Assembly (NCBI GenBank): GCA_948567375.1
Contig: OX419757.1
Span: 66,092,001-66,156,000, forward strand
Length of the DNA stretch: 64,000 nt
DNA from: Lunularia cruciata
Taxonomy: Eukaryota > Streptophyta > Marchantiopsida > Lunulariales > Lunulariaceae
Direction: 5' to 3'
Positions 1-9,552 of this stretch are shown here, piece after piece; position 1 is the stretch's first letter; each line of letters opens with the position of its first letter. Position numbers and translations under genes: made by a program. A model generated the notes under the pieces. The model saw only the letters and a list, made by a program, of their open reading frames with translations, had not been told where the DNA came from and ran no database searches.

Positions 1-246
1 CTTCTATTTCTCCTTCGGGTTTGCCTTCCTTAACGTCTGATCCGAGTTTTTCCTCCTTTGACACAAAGTAAACTTCTTCGGGTCTGATCCAAACCGAGCC
101 CTTCTTCCTCTTACATGAAGTCAACTCCCTCGGGTCTGATCAAATCACAAGTTTGCACTCATTTCTTCTCCATTTGCTTTCAATTTGGTTTCAGTAGTGC
201 ATTTCTTCTTCTAAACTCGTCCAAAATGAAAAATGTAGATACCACA
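1..246 (-). mobile_element. LTR end of the ORF-bearing LTR family, inserted in element 1
   Basis: The stretch ends at 246 in taccaca, which read on the minus strand is the TGTGGTA start of this LTR family (compare ends at 12723, 32190, 34232 and 43898). Directly beyond 246 the reverse-transcriptase frame of element 1 resumes, so this is an insertion into that frame. Positions 1-230 closely match 2920-3150, so two LTRs of one subfamily sit in the same host element. The rest of this copy lies left of the window. Confidence 0.75.
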
Positions 247-1260
247 AAAGTCCAACTCTTGTGCAGTTCCCCATGTCCACTTCTTCCCCTTGCCAAGTAC
301 TGCCATTAAAGGTTGTGCAACCTTGCAGAAGTCCTTGACAAATCTACGATAAAATCCTGTCAACCCCAAGAAGCTCTTAAGTTGAGTCTGATCTTTTGGG
401 GCACTCCATTTTTGAATGACCTCTATTTTATCTGTCAATACTTGAATGCCTTCTGCACTTACTCTATGCCTTAAGTAGTCTACTTCAGACTTGCCAAACT
501 CACACTTTGAGATTTAGGCATACAACTAATTTTGTCTTAGAATCTGGAGGACCTCTTGTAGATGTTGTTTGTGTTCTATCATCGTGCTACTATATACTAA
601 GATATCATCCAAGAAGGCAATAACAGACTTATCTAAGTATGGACAAAATATGTCATTCATTAGGCTCATGAAAGTGGCAAGCGCATTGGTAAGGCCAAAA
701 GGCATCACAAGATACTCAAAGTGGCCATACCTGGTTTGAAAGGCAGTTTTGTACACATCCTCCTCTGCAATTCGGATTTGATTGTTACCGCTCCGCAAGT
801 CCAGTTTGGTGAAGTATCTCGCTCCATGGAGTTGATCAAACAGGTCATCCATGCGAGGTAAAGGGTATTTGTTCTTCACTGTTTGTTGATTGAGACCCCG
901 ATAGTCAATGCATATGCGCATTGTACCATCCTTCTTCTTCACAAACAAGACAAGGGCCCCATATGGTGATACGCTAGGTTGGATGAACCCTTTCTGTAGC
1001 ATCTCCTCAATTTGAGTCTGACACTCCTCCAACTCATGAGGTGATAGGCGATATGGGGCCTTACAAGGAGGTGTCTTCCTCGGGAGTGTCTCTATTTTGT
1101 GATCTACTCGCCTTTTAAGCGGTAATCCTGAGGGTAGATCATCAGGAAAGACATCTTGAAACTCATCGACCACATTCTTCAATTTCTCAAGAATTTGTCC
1201 AGCAAGTTGTGCACTCCGGACTTCTCTTATTAGACCCATAAAACATCTATCGGTCTAATA
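247..1260 (-). pseudogene. Element 1 pol: reverse transcriptase and start of RNase H
   Basis: The open segment 526-1239 holds most of a gypsy reverse transcriptase: the conserved FVKKKDGT, a PLPR-DDLFDQL block, [24 protein letters not shown] and the catalytic FLDD. Stops between 440 and 525 break the thumb. The frame then resumes at 247-438 with the FLGLTGFYRRF connection segment and is cut at 246 by an LTR. In the element this would copy genomic RNA into DNA. The N-terminal part upstream of MGLIREVR is cut by the insertion at 1270. The family is certain. This copy is defective. Confidence 0.88.
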
Positions 1261-1269
1261 GACAGTTGT

Positions 1270-3152
1270 TGTGACAACCCGGCAAATATCACTTTTGCGG
1301 TAATCAGGTAAGTAAAGTTCGTTCCCGCAGAGATACAAGTCAGAAGTGTCCAAATACAAAGTCAAATAGTAACATGTAGTTCTTCTTGGTTGCGTCTTTA
1401 ATCTCTCAGGTAGAAACCACACCCAGAAGAGAGTAACAAGCAATGATTCGCAGTCTTGTCACAAAGTAACACTCCTTAATCACAAATCCATCAAATCTTT
1501 CCAAACAATCTTGATTGTGATGATTCAGGCTCTCCCAAAAATGGCACTTCACCGCAAAACGACTTTGCCTCAGAATTGTGTTCCACTCCTCTACTGAAGG
1601 CACAACTTCCTCAATCGAAATTGCTTCACATCAACTTTGCACTGCACTCACAAATACAGAATACTACCAACACTACAATTCCTCTCAGATCTGTCAAGGC
1701 ATTGCTTTGATTGCACTTCACTCAGGATCAAACACACAGAATGAAGATCAAGGCTGTGGAATCCAACATCCAACAAGCACACTGACTTGCACTTCAAATT
1801 TCTCCAAACACTCACAAACATAGACACAAAGTTGATACTCAAAATCAAGCTCAAGCGACAAGCACTGCTTCACAACACTTCGCTATATCTATTCTCAGAA
1901 ATAATGAGCACTGAACAACAAAATACTGCGAATGCCACTCTTAAATAGTGAACAAATCGACAGTTCTAACAACTATACCGTTCTGCAACAACTCTTTTAA
2001 CCTGCAGATCCAAAATGACAATGCACCTCTTCATATCTGCCTCTTCAAATCTCAAATCTGTTTCTACTACGATTCAATGTCTACTTCTTCCTCGGCTTTC
2101 AAACCTGAACCCGAAGTAATTTTACTTCCTACTACTTTATCCTCGAGTTTCACAACTCCTAATCCTTCACTAATTTTAACATTTCTCTTTCCTGATATGA
2201 AATTCCTATCATAGTTAAGCCTTCTAAATCTCTATCTCCCGACCCACTCTTCTCTAAAGTGTCAAATATCAAATCTGAAGACACCTACACTCCTATCTCT
2301 TTTACTTCAGGTCTAACTACTATCAATTCCTTTACTGATTCTACTGTGGCATCATCAAGAATTGTAATTGAAAGCATGAATACACTATGTACACCTTCAA
2401 TTTGTAATACGCTTTCCACTAATCACCCATGTAATTGACCCAAAGACACTTACTGTCTGATCCTGCACTTCGGGTTTATTCACTACTGTTGATTCTCCTT
2501 CAATTCATGTTCCATCTTTAATCAAGACTGAAATTGAAGTCATAGGTATTCTAACTATCTTCTTTCCCTACTCTAACTTCCTCTAATCACTCTAGTAAGA
2601 CTTCCCAAGTCACCTTCACTGCACTCTGAGGTCCAACTATCTCGGATTTAGTCATCTTCATCTTGAGGCGAAGTCTTTAGACCCAAAGTCATGTAAACCC
2701 AAAGTACAAAGTACGAAGTCACATTGACCTGAAGAACCTCAACTCGAAGTACATCTATTCCCAAAACTTCAAATGCTTGTAACTTCGTCTAAAGACCTTC
2801 AAACTTTGCATTTTTGGTGGCAATAGAAAGCCTTGAACGAGACGCTTCCAACGAGATATATCACGCTTGATTTGAAATTGTTTTCACTGAGATATGGAAC
2901 CCGCAAGAGTCCTAACCTGCAACTTCTATTTCTCCTTCGGGTTTGCCCTCCTTCAGCGTTTGATCCGAGTTTTTCTTCCTCTGGCACGAAGTAAGCTTCT
3001 TTGGGTCTGATCCAGTCCAAGTCCTTCTTCCTCCAACACAAAGTCAACTTCCTCAGGCTTGATCAAAACACATGTTTCCACTCATTTCTTCTCCATTTGG
3101 TTTCAATTTGGTTTCAGCATGGCACTTCTTCTTCAAAACTCGTCCAAAATGA
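1270..3152 (-). mobile_element. Short-form LTR (about 1.9 kb) of the ORF-bearing family, solo, in element 1 pol
   Basis: It begins TGTGACAACCCGGCAAAT, the same terminus found at 26855, 28590 and (as TATGAC) 41191, and ends near 3152 with the sequence also seen at 1-230. Its first 800 bases track the long LTRs, including the part that encodes the C-terminus of the LTR protein (about 2050-2350). The central 1.5-2 kb encoding the conserved domain and coiled coil is missing, and 2660-2920 is a different spacer rich in aaagt/gaagt repeats. The expected last 16 bases of the LTR are absent at the right edge. No clean target duplication is visible. Confidence 0.7.
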
Positions 3153-3159
3153 AGTGATT

Positions 3160-3600
3160 TTTCTTTAACCCCAATGATCGACCATTGGTGGGTTCTCACT
3201 ACTTTCTTCCTCCAATCCACCATTGGGTTGTACTGCTCCATCCATGGCATGCCTAAAATTGCATCATAACGGGCTAACTATATCACTCGCCACTCAATTG
3301 CTTCCTGATATTCTCCTACAGAGAGGGTTACCCATCTAGGTAATGATTCAATCCTCTCTGTTTGCACATTTGGTAACTCTAGTTCTTCACTTCCATCTCT
3401 CTCTAGATCCATTCCCAAGCTTATTGCAACAGAGCGAGACAAGAAATTCTCTGTTGCTCCCGGATCTATTAATACTCTCACTTGATTACCTTCTAGGATC
3501 CATTCACGACAATCAATTGTGAGGTTTCCTTTCGGGATCTTTGCGCATTATTCTTCTTCCTTCCCTCGCTTCTCTGCTTCCTTATTGAGCCACTAAGGCC
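3160..3600 (-). pseudogene. Element 1 pol: aspartic protease and linker
   Basis: The minus-strand frame at 3278-3481 contains VLIDPGATENFLS, the retropepsin active-site block. The usual D-S/T-G triplet reads D-P-G here. The following frame (3160-3250) has GMPWMEQYNP, the expected linker between protease and RT. The link to RT is interrupted by the LTR at 1270-3152. It would have processed the Gag-Pol polyprotein. The Pro in the active-site triplet and the frame change argue against activity in this copy. Confidence 0.75.
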
Positions 3601-3611
3601 GCAAGGTACAT

Positions 3612-4690
3612 TTACTGGCGATCTTCATTTTCCAAAGTGGTTTCCACCTCCTCCTCTTCAATGCGCCTCTCCATGTGGTTCAAAGATCGCCTATACAAAG
3701 GCCAAGGGCCTCGAGGGAAACGAGTGCGACAATTGGTAGATATGTGCCCAATACGGCCACAATTGTAACAACGGCGTTGTTCTCCTTGAGTCCCTTCTCC
3801 TCGTGGGACTCCATCTCTTTGTTCTTCTATCCGTCCCCGCTCCCCTTGAAGCGGCCGTGCTCCTTGATCCCGGAATTGAAGGTTGCCCAATTCCATCGGT
3901 ACTGGTCCACCCATGTGTGGCATTTCTGCCTGATAATGTTGAGGTGGAACTACTCCTTCACTTCCACCTATGCTCTTGCTATTCTCTACGCACAAGCAAT
4001 AGCTTCAAATACCGTGCGAGGATTTTGCACCATGACTTCTTGGCGAATCCGCTCTTTCAACCCTCGTTTGAAATTGTTGAGAGCCTCTACTGGACTCATG
4101 TTGGTAATTGCAACTTGTAGATCCAAAAATGCCTCCACATACTCTTGTACGCTATTCTTCTGTCTCAATCCCCATAGTCGGGTTTGAGCCATCTGCACAG
4201 AATCCACCGATTGGAAATTCTTCAACAGTCCTTCTTGCATTGCTGTCCATGTCACCTCTCTTCTCTTTGCCAGCATAGATCATTCCCAAGCATCATACCA
4301 TGTGAGGGCTTTATTGGTCAAGTACCCACATGCAAACATGCCTACAGCATGCTCTGTGATCTCTATTGAGAACAATCAAAAATACCGATTCATTCTCGAG
4401 ATCCAATTTTCCACTACTCCCATCGTAAGCTGCCCCTTGTAAGGCTCGATGTTGTAGGTCTTCTTCATCCGGAGTAGCAATGTGGCTTCATCGTTGATAG
4501 GGTTTGTAGGCACGGGTGCCTCTCCAAGTACTTCAGTTGTAGCTATTGGGTTTTGAGACGGCTCTTCTTCTTGCATGGCTTGATCATTCTTGAGGATTTG
4601 CACTTGAATTTGTAATGTCTCCATGGTCATCTTAATCTTTCAAAATTCATTCAACATCTCTTGCATTCCTTGCACCAGCTCTTGCAACTG
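3612..4690 (-). pseudogene. Element 1 gag with CCHC zinc knuckle
   Basis: Three minus-strand pieces run in order. 4376-4630 is the N-terminus with a Gln/Glu-rich segment and the MGVVENWISRMNRYF start of the capsid fold. 3986-4276 is a capsid C-terminal part with a typical LRQKNSVQEYVEAF block. 3612-3995 is the nucleocapsid with CYNCGRIGHISTNC, a perfect C-x2-C-x4-H-x4-C knuckle. The pieces lie in more than one frame and are separated by stops. The product would be the structural protein that packages element RNA. Confidence 0.82.
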
Positions 4691-4732
4691 TGGATCCATG
4701 GTTCCTGCAACACCTTATTGCTAACGTCTACT

Positions 4733-4936
4733 TCAATACAGAGTCAATATAATCACTCTGGAAGGTGCACAAACTATTGGAACTACCATTGGGACCTCAG
4801 AAGCTATCACTCGTTGATAATACTCCTCACCAAAATTCCTAACCACAAAATCTCTAAACATCACTTTCGGCCTCACTACATAATGGATTTCTACTTGAGC
4901 GTTGAAAGGGAGAGGATTTGGGACATTCATATCCAT
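4733..4936 (-). CDS. Small leader ORF b of element 1 (67 aa), unknown function
   Basis: This short ORF lies between the primer site and gag. It aligns with its upstream neighbour (4941-5162) and with the leader ORF of element 3 (13649-13819) over about 53 residues. Shared features are an alternating hydrophobic opening (EIHYVV), FGEE in the middle and a hydrophobic V-P-I-V block followed by a hydrophobic C-terminus. I recognise no family. The tandem pair in one element suggests duplication of a small protein module. It could be a fragment of a longer gag extension whose frame has decayed. Confidence 0.4.
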   Translation of the reverse strand: MDMNVPNPLPFNAQVEIHYVVRPKVMFRDFVVRNFGEEYYQRVIASEVPMVVPIVCAPSRVIILTLY

Positions 4937-4940
4937 ATTA

Positions 4941-5162
4941 TCATAAAAGAATGTAGATTGTCAAATCCCACTCTCTGTCATATATCACCACAGGTAGAAT
5001 CACCGAGTTTGGTGAGTTCATCACTCTGTCCATGAATTCCGCACCAAAGTGATAAACTAGCGATACTCTCATCTGCTCACGCTGGATGTACATAACCTTG
5101 ATGTGGAATGGGTTTGAGAATGGAAAGCTAGGTGCGGGAAATTGTCCCCCTGGCGCATCCAT
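4941..5162 (-). CDS. Small leader ORF a of element 1 (73 aa), unknown function
   Basis: This is the first ORF after the primer site, 128 bases from it. A short Pro/Phe-rich N-terminus is followed by the module shared with element 3: hydrophobic-alternating HIKVMYI, Q-MR, FGAEF, a PVV-YD core and a hydrophobic YILL tail. Alignment with 13649-13819 needs no gap from the initial F-x-I to the PVV-YD core. It lies in the leader of the genomic RNA, so it would be the first protein translated. No function is known to me. Confidence 0.45.
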   Translation of the reverse strand: MDAPGGQFPAPSFPFSNPFHIKVMYIQREQMRVSLVYHFGAEFMDRVMNSPNSVILPVVIYDREWDLTIYILL

Positions 5163-5289
5163 CCCATCTGCTCTCTAAAGTCCTTCCTAAGTCTAGCGAT
5201 TACTCTATGTTCTCCACCTCAAATTACTCAGTTTCAGTAGTTCGTGCTATTCTAAGAAGGGTGATCCACTCTCTTGGACTAGAGCACTC

Positions 5290-5301
5290 GCTCTGATACC
5301 A
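5290..5301 (-). other. Primer-binding site, initiator tRNA-Met type (element 1)
   Basis: Minus-strand TGGTATCAGAGC is an exact match to the 12-base site complementary to plant initiator tRNA-Met, one base inside the LTR edge at 5303. It fixes the orientation of element 1 and the inner boundary of its 5' LTR. Confidence 0.93.
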
Positions 5302-5302
5302 T

Positions 5303-6039
5303 TGTAATACTCCGAGGACAAGAGAAGAGAGAAAACACAGATTGCACACTCAAACATTTGATGCCCCAAGGGAGCACCTTCTCTTTATTATATAGACAAA
5401 GAGGATCTCCTCCAAGGAATCTCCACCATAGGATTAGGGACATAGATAGGTGATATGTCAGCAAGCTCCACCCTTGGATTACTTACTTAAATGGGTGACA
5501 TGTCTGGTCTAGGTCCTATCTGGTTGGTCAAACAAGCTTTGACCGGAGGGAATCTTTAGGGAATCTTCTTGTAGGAACCTCAGAATCATGTGAGTAAGGT
5601 ACCATTGGAAAGCTCTCAACGAGACAAAGCAGGGGGGGAGGGAAGGCCAACCTTTCCTCCATTGGGGGGAATCTGCACATTTTCGAGGCCTAATTCATCT
5701 GTTTAGGCCTCCAAAATTGCCTTCAAAGATTTCAGGCATATTTCGGTTCCTACTCTATTAGTAGAAGTCTCCTTTTGGTGATACCTCTTTATGATCTGTT
5801 TAGTCCATCATGTGTAACATCCTTCCAGATGTTACCAAACCAATTCTCACCTTTAAATCATATGTCTAGCTATTGGTTCTAAGGTTCTCAAGTCTATTTT
5901 GGTTTCTGCCCTATTAGTAGAAGTACTCTTTTGGTGATACTTCTATCTGATCTATTTTGACCATCATGTATAACATCATTCTAGATGTTACCAAACCAAA
6001 TTTCACATCTAGATCATATGGCTAACCCTTGGTATTACA
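5303..6039 (-). repeat. 5' LTR of element 1 (737 bp)
   Basis: The LTR is bounded by tgtaatac at 5303 and ggtattaca at 6039, the expected short inverted TG...CA termini, and its inner end adjoins the primer site. It contains a diverged tandem duplication with a period of about 156 bases (starting near 5741 and 5897, each with a ctattagtagaagt block and a later agatgttaccaaacca block). Flanking sequence on the right is the family-D LTR, so element 1 inserted there. Confidence 0.85.
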
Positions 6040-6220
6040 CACCTCACCAAAACCCCTTCTTCTTCCTGCAAAAATTTTCATTCTCCTAGCCCTCTCTCTC
6101 CTGCAAAGTCCTTCACTCTCTTGAGAAGAAAAACTTTTTGCCTTGCACTCTCAAGCCTAACAGTCCTCCTGCAAAAATTTTCCTTCTGTCCCAAACTTCT
6201 CTCCTGCATATGCTCCATTC

Positions 6221-7686
6221 CTTCCAACTCAAAAATTCCTGCCCTGATTGTTCCTCTGTCCAAACCCTTCCTTTCTTGAGAATTTCTCCTCCTGCCAAAA
6301 CCCCTCTTGTCCAACTCAAAAATTCCTCTCATGTGTGTTCCTCTGTCTAAACCTTCCAGCTTCTTGAGAATTTCCCCTCCTGCCACAACCCCTCCTGTCC
6401 AACTCAAAAATTCTTGCTTTGATTGTTCCTCTGTCCAAACCCTCCAGCTTCTCAGGAATTTCTCCTCTTGCCAAACCCCCTCCTATCCAACTCGAAAATT
6501 TCTCTCTTGTGTGTGTTCCTCTGTCCAAACTGTCCAGCTTCTTGAGAATTTCTCCTCCTACCAAACCCTCTCCTGTCCAACTCAAAAATTTCTCTCCTGT
6601 GTGTGTTCCTCTGTCCAAACCTTCCAGCTTCTAGAGAATTCCTCCTCTTGCCAAACCCCTTCTTGTCCAACTCAAAAATTTCTCTCTTGTGTGTGTTCCT
6701 CTGTCCAAACCCTCCAGCTTCTCGGGAATTTCTCCTCCTGCCAAACCCCCTCTTGTCTAACTCAAAAATTTCTCTCCTGTGTGTGTTCCTCTGTCCAAAC
6801 CCTCTAGCTTCTCAAGAATTTCTCTTCCTGCCAAACCCCCTCCTATCCAACTCGAAAATTTCTCTCTTGTGTGTGTTCCTCTATCCAAACCCTCTAACTT
6901 CTAGAGAATTCCTCCTCTTGCCAAACCCCCTCCCGTCCAACTCAAAAATTTCTCTCTTGTGTGTGTTCCTCTGTCCAAACCCTCTAGCTTCTCAAGAATT
7001 TCTCCTCCTGCCAAACCTCCTCCTGTCCAACTCAAAACATTTTCTCCTATGTGTGTTCCTCTGTCCAAACCCTCCAGCTTCTCGGGAATTTCTCCTCCTG
7101 CCAAACCCCCTCCTGTCCAACTCAAAAATTTCTCTCCTATGTGTGTTCCTCTGTCCAAACCCTCCAGCTTCTAGAGAATTCCTCCTCTTGCCAAACCCCC
7201 TTTTGTCCAACTCAAAAATTTCTCTCATGTGTGTGTTCCTCTGTCCAAACCCTCCAGCTTCTTGAGAATTTCTCCTCCTGCCAAACCCCCTCTTGTCCAA
7301 CTCAAAAATTTCTCTCTTGTGTGTGTTTCTTTGTCCAAACCCTCCAGCTTCTCGGGAATTTCTCCTCCTGCCAAACCCCCTCCTGTCCAACTCAAAAATT
7401 TCTCTCCTGTGTGTGTTCCTCTGTCCAAACCCTCCAGCTTCTTGAGAATTTCTCCTCCTGCCAAACCCCCTCCTGTCCAACTCAAAAATTTCTCTCCTGT
7501 GTGTGTTCCTTTGTCCAAACCCTCCAGCTTCTTGATAATTTCTCCTCCTGCCAAACCCCCTCTTGTCCAACTCAAAAATTTTTCTCTTGTGTGTGTTCCT
7601 CTGTCCAAACCCTCCAGCTTCTTGAGAATTTCTCCTCCTGCCAAACCTCCTCCTATCCAACTCAAAAATTTCTCTCTTGTGTGTCT
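6221..7686. repeat. Tandem array, 90-bp unit, about 16-17 copies
   Basis: Anchor words such as gtgtgttcctctgtccaaac recur every 90 bases (for example 6961, 7051, 7141, 7231, 7321). Because 90 is a multiple of three and the unit lacks stops in most frames, long open frames run through the array on both strands, each coding a different 30-residue repeat. Left copies are more diverged than those after 6900. I read this as LTR-internal satellite-like sequence, not as protein-coding. Confidence 0.93.
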
Positions 7687-8000
7687 AAGCACAACCCTGC
7701 CCTTTCACATTTCGAAAATTCCTCTCCTGTTCCAAGCACAACCTTGCCCTTTCACATTTTGAAAATTCCTCTCTTGGTCCAAGCACAGCCCTACCCTTTC
7801 ACATTTCAAAAATTCCTCTCCTGGTCCAAGCACAGCCCTGCCCTTTCACATTTCAAAAATTCCTCTCTTGGTCCAAGCACAGCCCTGCCCTCTCACATTT
7901 CAAAAATTTCTCTCTTGGTCCAAGCACAACCTTACCCTTTCACATTTCAAAAATTCCTCTCCTGGTCCAAGCACAGCCCTGCCTTCTCACATTTTGAATG
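7687..8000. repeat. Tandem array, 47-bp unit, about 6 copies
   Basis: The word aagcaca recurs at 7734, 7781, 7828, 7875, 7922 and 7969, a strict 47-base spacing. The unit contains ccctttcacatttcaaaaattcc. Words of this unit (ggtccaagcacagcc, catttcaaaaat) reappear inside the 120-bp array of the other family-D LTR at 23990-24960. Confidence 0.92.
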
Positions 8001-8100
8001 TTTCCTTGTAGTCCTCCCTCTCCAAGCCCTTCTTTTCCTGTCCTTTACCTCAAAGCCCAAAAAACTTAAGGGTACACGTGGGCTATTTTCCCGACGACAC

Positions 8101-8756
8101 CGTTGGGAGCATATGAGCTTGGATCTCATCACATCCTTGCCAAAGACAAAAGAAGGACACACCGCCATCGTGGTGTTTGTGGATAAGCTTAGTAAGCAAA
8201 TCCACTTGGCACCAACCTATGATACCGTGGATGCTCCAACCTTAGCGCAAATCTACTTCAACAATGTCTTCAAGCATCATGGAATGCCATGCGTACTCAT
8301 CTCCAACCGTGATCCTCGCTTTACCGGGAAGTTTTGGCAAGCACTCTTTCAGATACTCGGCACCAAGCTTGCTTTGTCCACGGCCTATCATCCTCAAATT
8401 GATGGACAAACCGAACGTGCAAATCATACATTGGAGGATATGTTGCGTGCCTTTGTCAATGTCCACCTACCAATTGGGATGAATATCTTGCCGCTGCCAA
8501 ATTTGCCTACAACAATTCCAAACAGGCAAGCACCGGATTGTTTCCTTTCTTTCTCAATTTTGGCCAAGATCCACTTGTTCCAAATTCTCTACTTGCTCCC
8601 CCTCCATCTCAGGTTCCTCATACTTCCACATTCTTGACCACTATATCCTAATCTCTCCAACAAGCCAAGTCTCACCTCCTTGTTTCTCAGAATCGCCAAA
8701 AACAATATGCGGACCACCATCGTCAAGATCTCACTTTTGAAGTTGGTGATAAAGTC
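8101..8756 (+). pseudogene. Element 2 integrase (catalytic core), broken
   Basis: The frame starting RWEHMSLDLI carries the integrase core: first catalytic Asp in SLDLI, the second block as SNRDPRF, and QIDGQTERAN with the catalytic Glu. The second Asp is replaced by Asn, which should abolish strand transfer. Frame continuity fails around 8490-8640. The 3' part, with NFGQDPLVPNS-like sequence, lies in another frame. Function would be insertion of the cDNA into chromatin. A tandem-repeat open frame runs into this segment from the left by chance. Confidence 0.82.
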
Positions 8757-9278
8757 ATGCTATCCTCTAGTAACCTCCCTCTCCTACTTGATACCCAAGT
8801 TTGTAAACTTGCCCCTAATTGGATAGGACCCTTTGATATCACCCAAATTGTCTCTCCTGTTGCTTATCGTCTTGCCTTGCCTTGTCACATCCGTATCCAT
8901 CCTATCTTTCATGTTTCCAAGTTGAAACCCTTTGTTCCTAACCCCTCTTCCTTTTCCTCTCGAGTCCAACCTCCTCCTCTGCCTGTCCTTATCAATGATC
9001 ATGAGGAGTACGAAGTTGATCGTATCCTCACGCGTCGTCATATTCAACGAGGCCATCGCCAACATACGGAGTACAAGGTCCTTTGGAAAGGGTATCCTCT
9101 TCATGATGCCACATGGGAACCTCTTTCCCACCTCCAAAATGCACAGATGGCCATCAAGGAATTTGAAGCTTCACTGGCAACGAGGACGTCACCAACTAGT
9201 GACGGTGGAATATGTAACAATATGGAGTTTAGCGACGAAGTTAGTCGGGCTCACGAAGTAGCACATAAGACAAATTAG
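8757..9278 (+). pseudogene. Element 2 integrase C-terminus and chromodomain
   Basis: This 173-residue frame starts in the integrase C-terminal domain (LAPNWIGPFDI, a GPF-type motif, then HPIFHVSKLKPF). It continues into a chromodomain: EEYEVDRILTRR, then YKVLWKGYPLHDATWEP with its aromatic Tyr and Trp positions. Chromodomains on chromovirus integrases direct insertion to heterochromatin marked by histone methylation. The tail beyond 9200 runs into the LTR. This domain looks intact, unlike the core before it. Confidence 0.88.
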
Positions 9279-9282
9279 CCTA

Positions 9283-9402
9283 GAATATTCTGGAAGTATC
9301 TAGGAAGCTTCTTGGGAAGCTTCTCGGTTAGTATCTAGGAAGCTTCTTAGGAAGCTTCTCGGTTAAGTAAGTAGCTTCTAGAAGGAAGCTTCTAGAAGCT
9401 TC
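9283..9402 (+). promoter_or_regulatory. Cluster of heat-shock-element motifs in the element 2 LTR
   Basis: A perfect three-unit GAA-n2-TTC-n2-GAA motif occupies 9283-9295. A perfect four-unit GAA/TTC run occupies 9385-9402, preceded by TTC-TA-GAA at 9376-9383. More GAAGCTTC units lie between and after them. This matches the heat-shock-factor consensus. The cluster lies 145-260 bases upstream of TATAAATA (9545-9552). The motif pattern is observed. Heat responsiveness is inferred. Confidence 0.6.
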
Positions 9403-9544
9403 CAACTAGCTTAGCTTGCACGCCAAGTAGGCGGCTTCTAGAAGGAAGCTTCTTGAGAAGCTTCCTAGTTAACTTGGCTTGCACTCTAAGAAAGTGGCTT
9501 GGGGGAGCTTCTTGAGAAGCTTCTCAAGGGCCTTGTATGCTACC

Positions 9545-9552
9545 TATAAATA
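9545..9552 (+). promoter_or_regulatory. TATA box of the chromovirus LTR
   Basis: TATAAATA lies about 105 bases before the LTR end, the right place for the start of R. The equivalent sequence is kept in the other LTR copies, for example tataaata near 54610. Confidence 0.6.

Larger units (their letters stand above)
247..6039 (-). mobile_element. Element 1: Ty3/gypsy retrotransposon, 5' LTR to RT (minus strand)
   Basis: Reading the minus strand from 6039, the order is 5' LTR (5303-6039), primer site (5290-5301), two small leader ORFs, gag with a CCHC knuckle, protease, a 1.9-kb LTR insertion (1270-3152), reverse transcriptase, a second LTR insertion ending at 246, and then the window edge. The RT has chromovirus-like signatures ([26 protein letters not shown]). 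Integrase and 3' LTR lie outside the window, so a chromodomain cannot be checked. Gag and pol are broken by stops and shifts, so the copy is not autonomous. Confidence 0.85.
6040..8099 (-). mobile_element. Family-D LTR (left copy), partial, rich in tandem repeats
   Basis: The right edge, ending cccgacgaca at 8099, shares a conserved terminal block of about 30 bases (containing the G-box CACGTG at 8075-8080) with the right edge of 23300-25974. Sequence around 6060-6230 also resembles 23830-23990, so these are two copies of one LTR family. The left part continues beyond element 1 and out of the window. The LTR is inserted in the integrase region of element 2, which starts at 8100. It may be a solo LTR or the 5' LTR of a longer element. 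Confidence 0.68.

Noticed and set aside
6992-7692. Long minus-strand frames with 30-residue RGTHTGEKFLSW-type repeats
   Set aside because: They are shadows of the same 90-bp array. Several frames on both strands are equally open, so none is singled out as coding.
7051-8637. 528-codon plus-strand frame
   Set aside because: It joins the 90-bp and 47-bp tandem arrays to the integrase of element 2 across the LTR junction at 8099. The array part is open by period and composition only.
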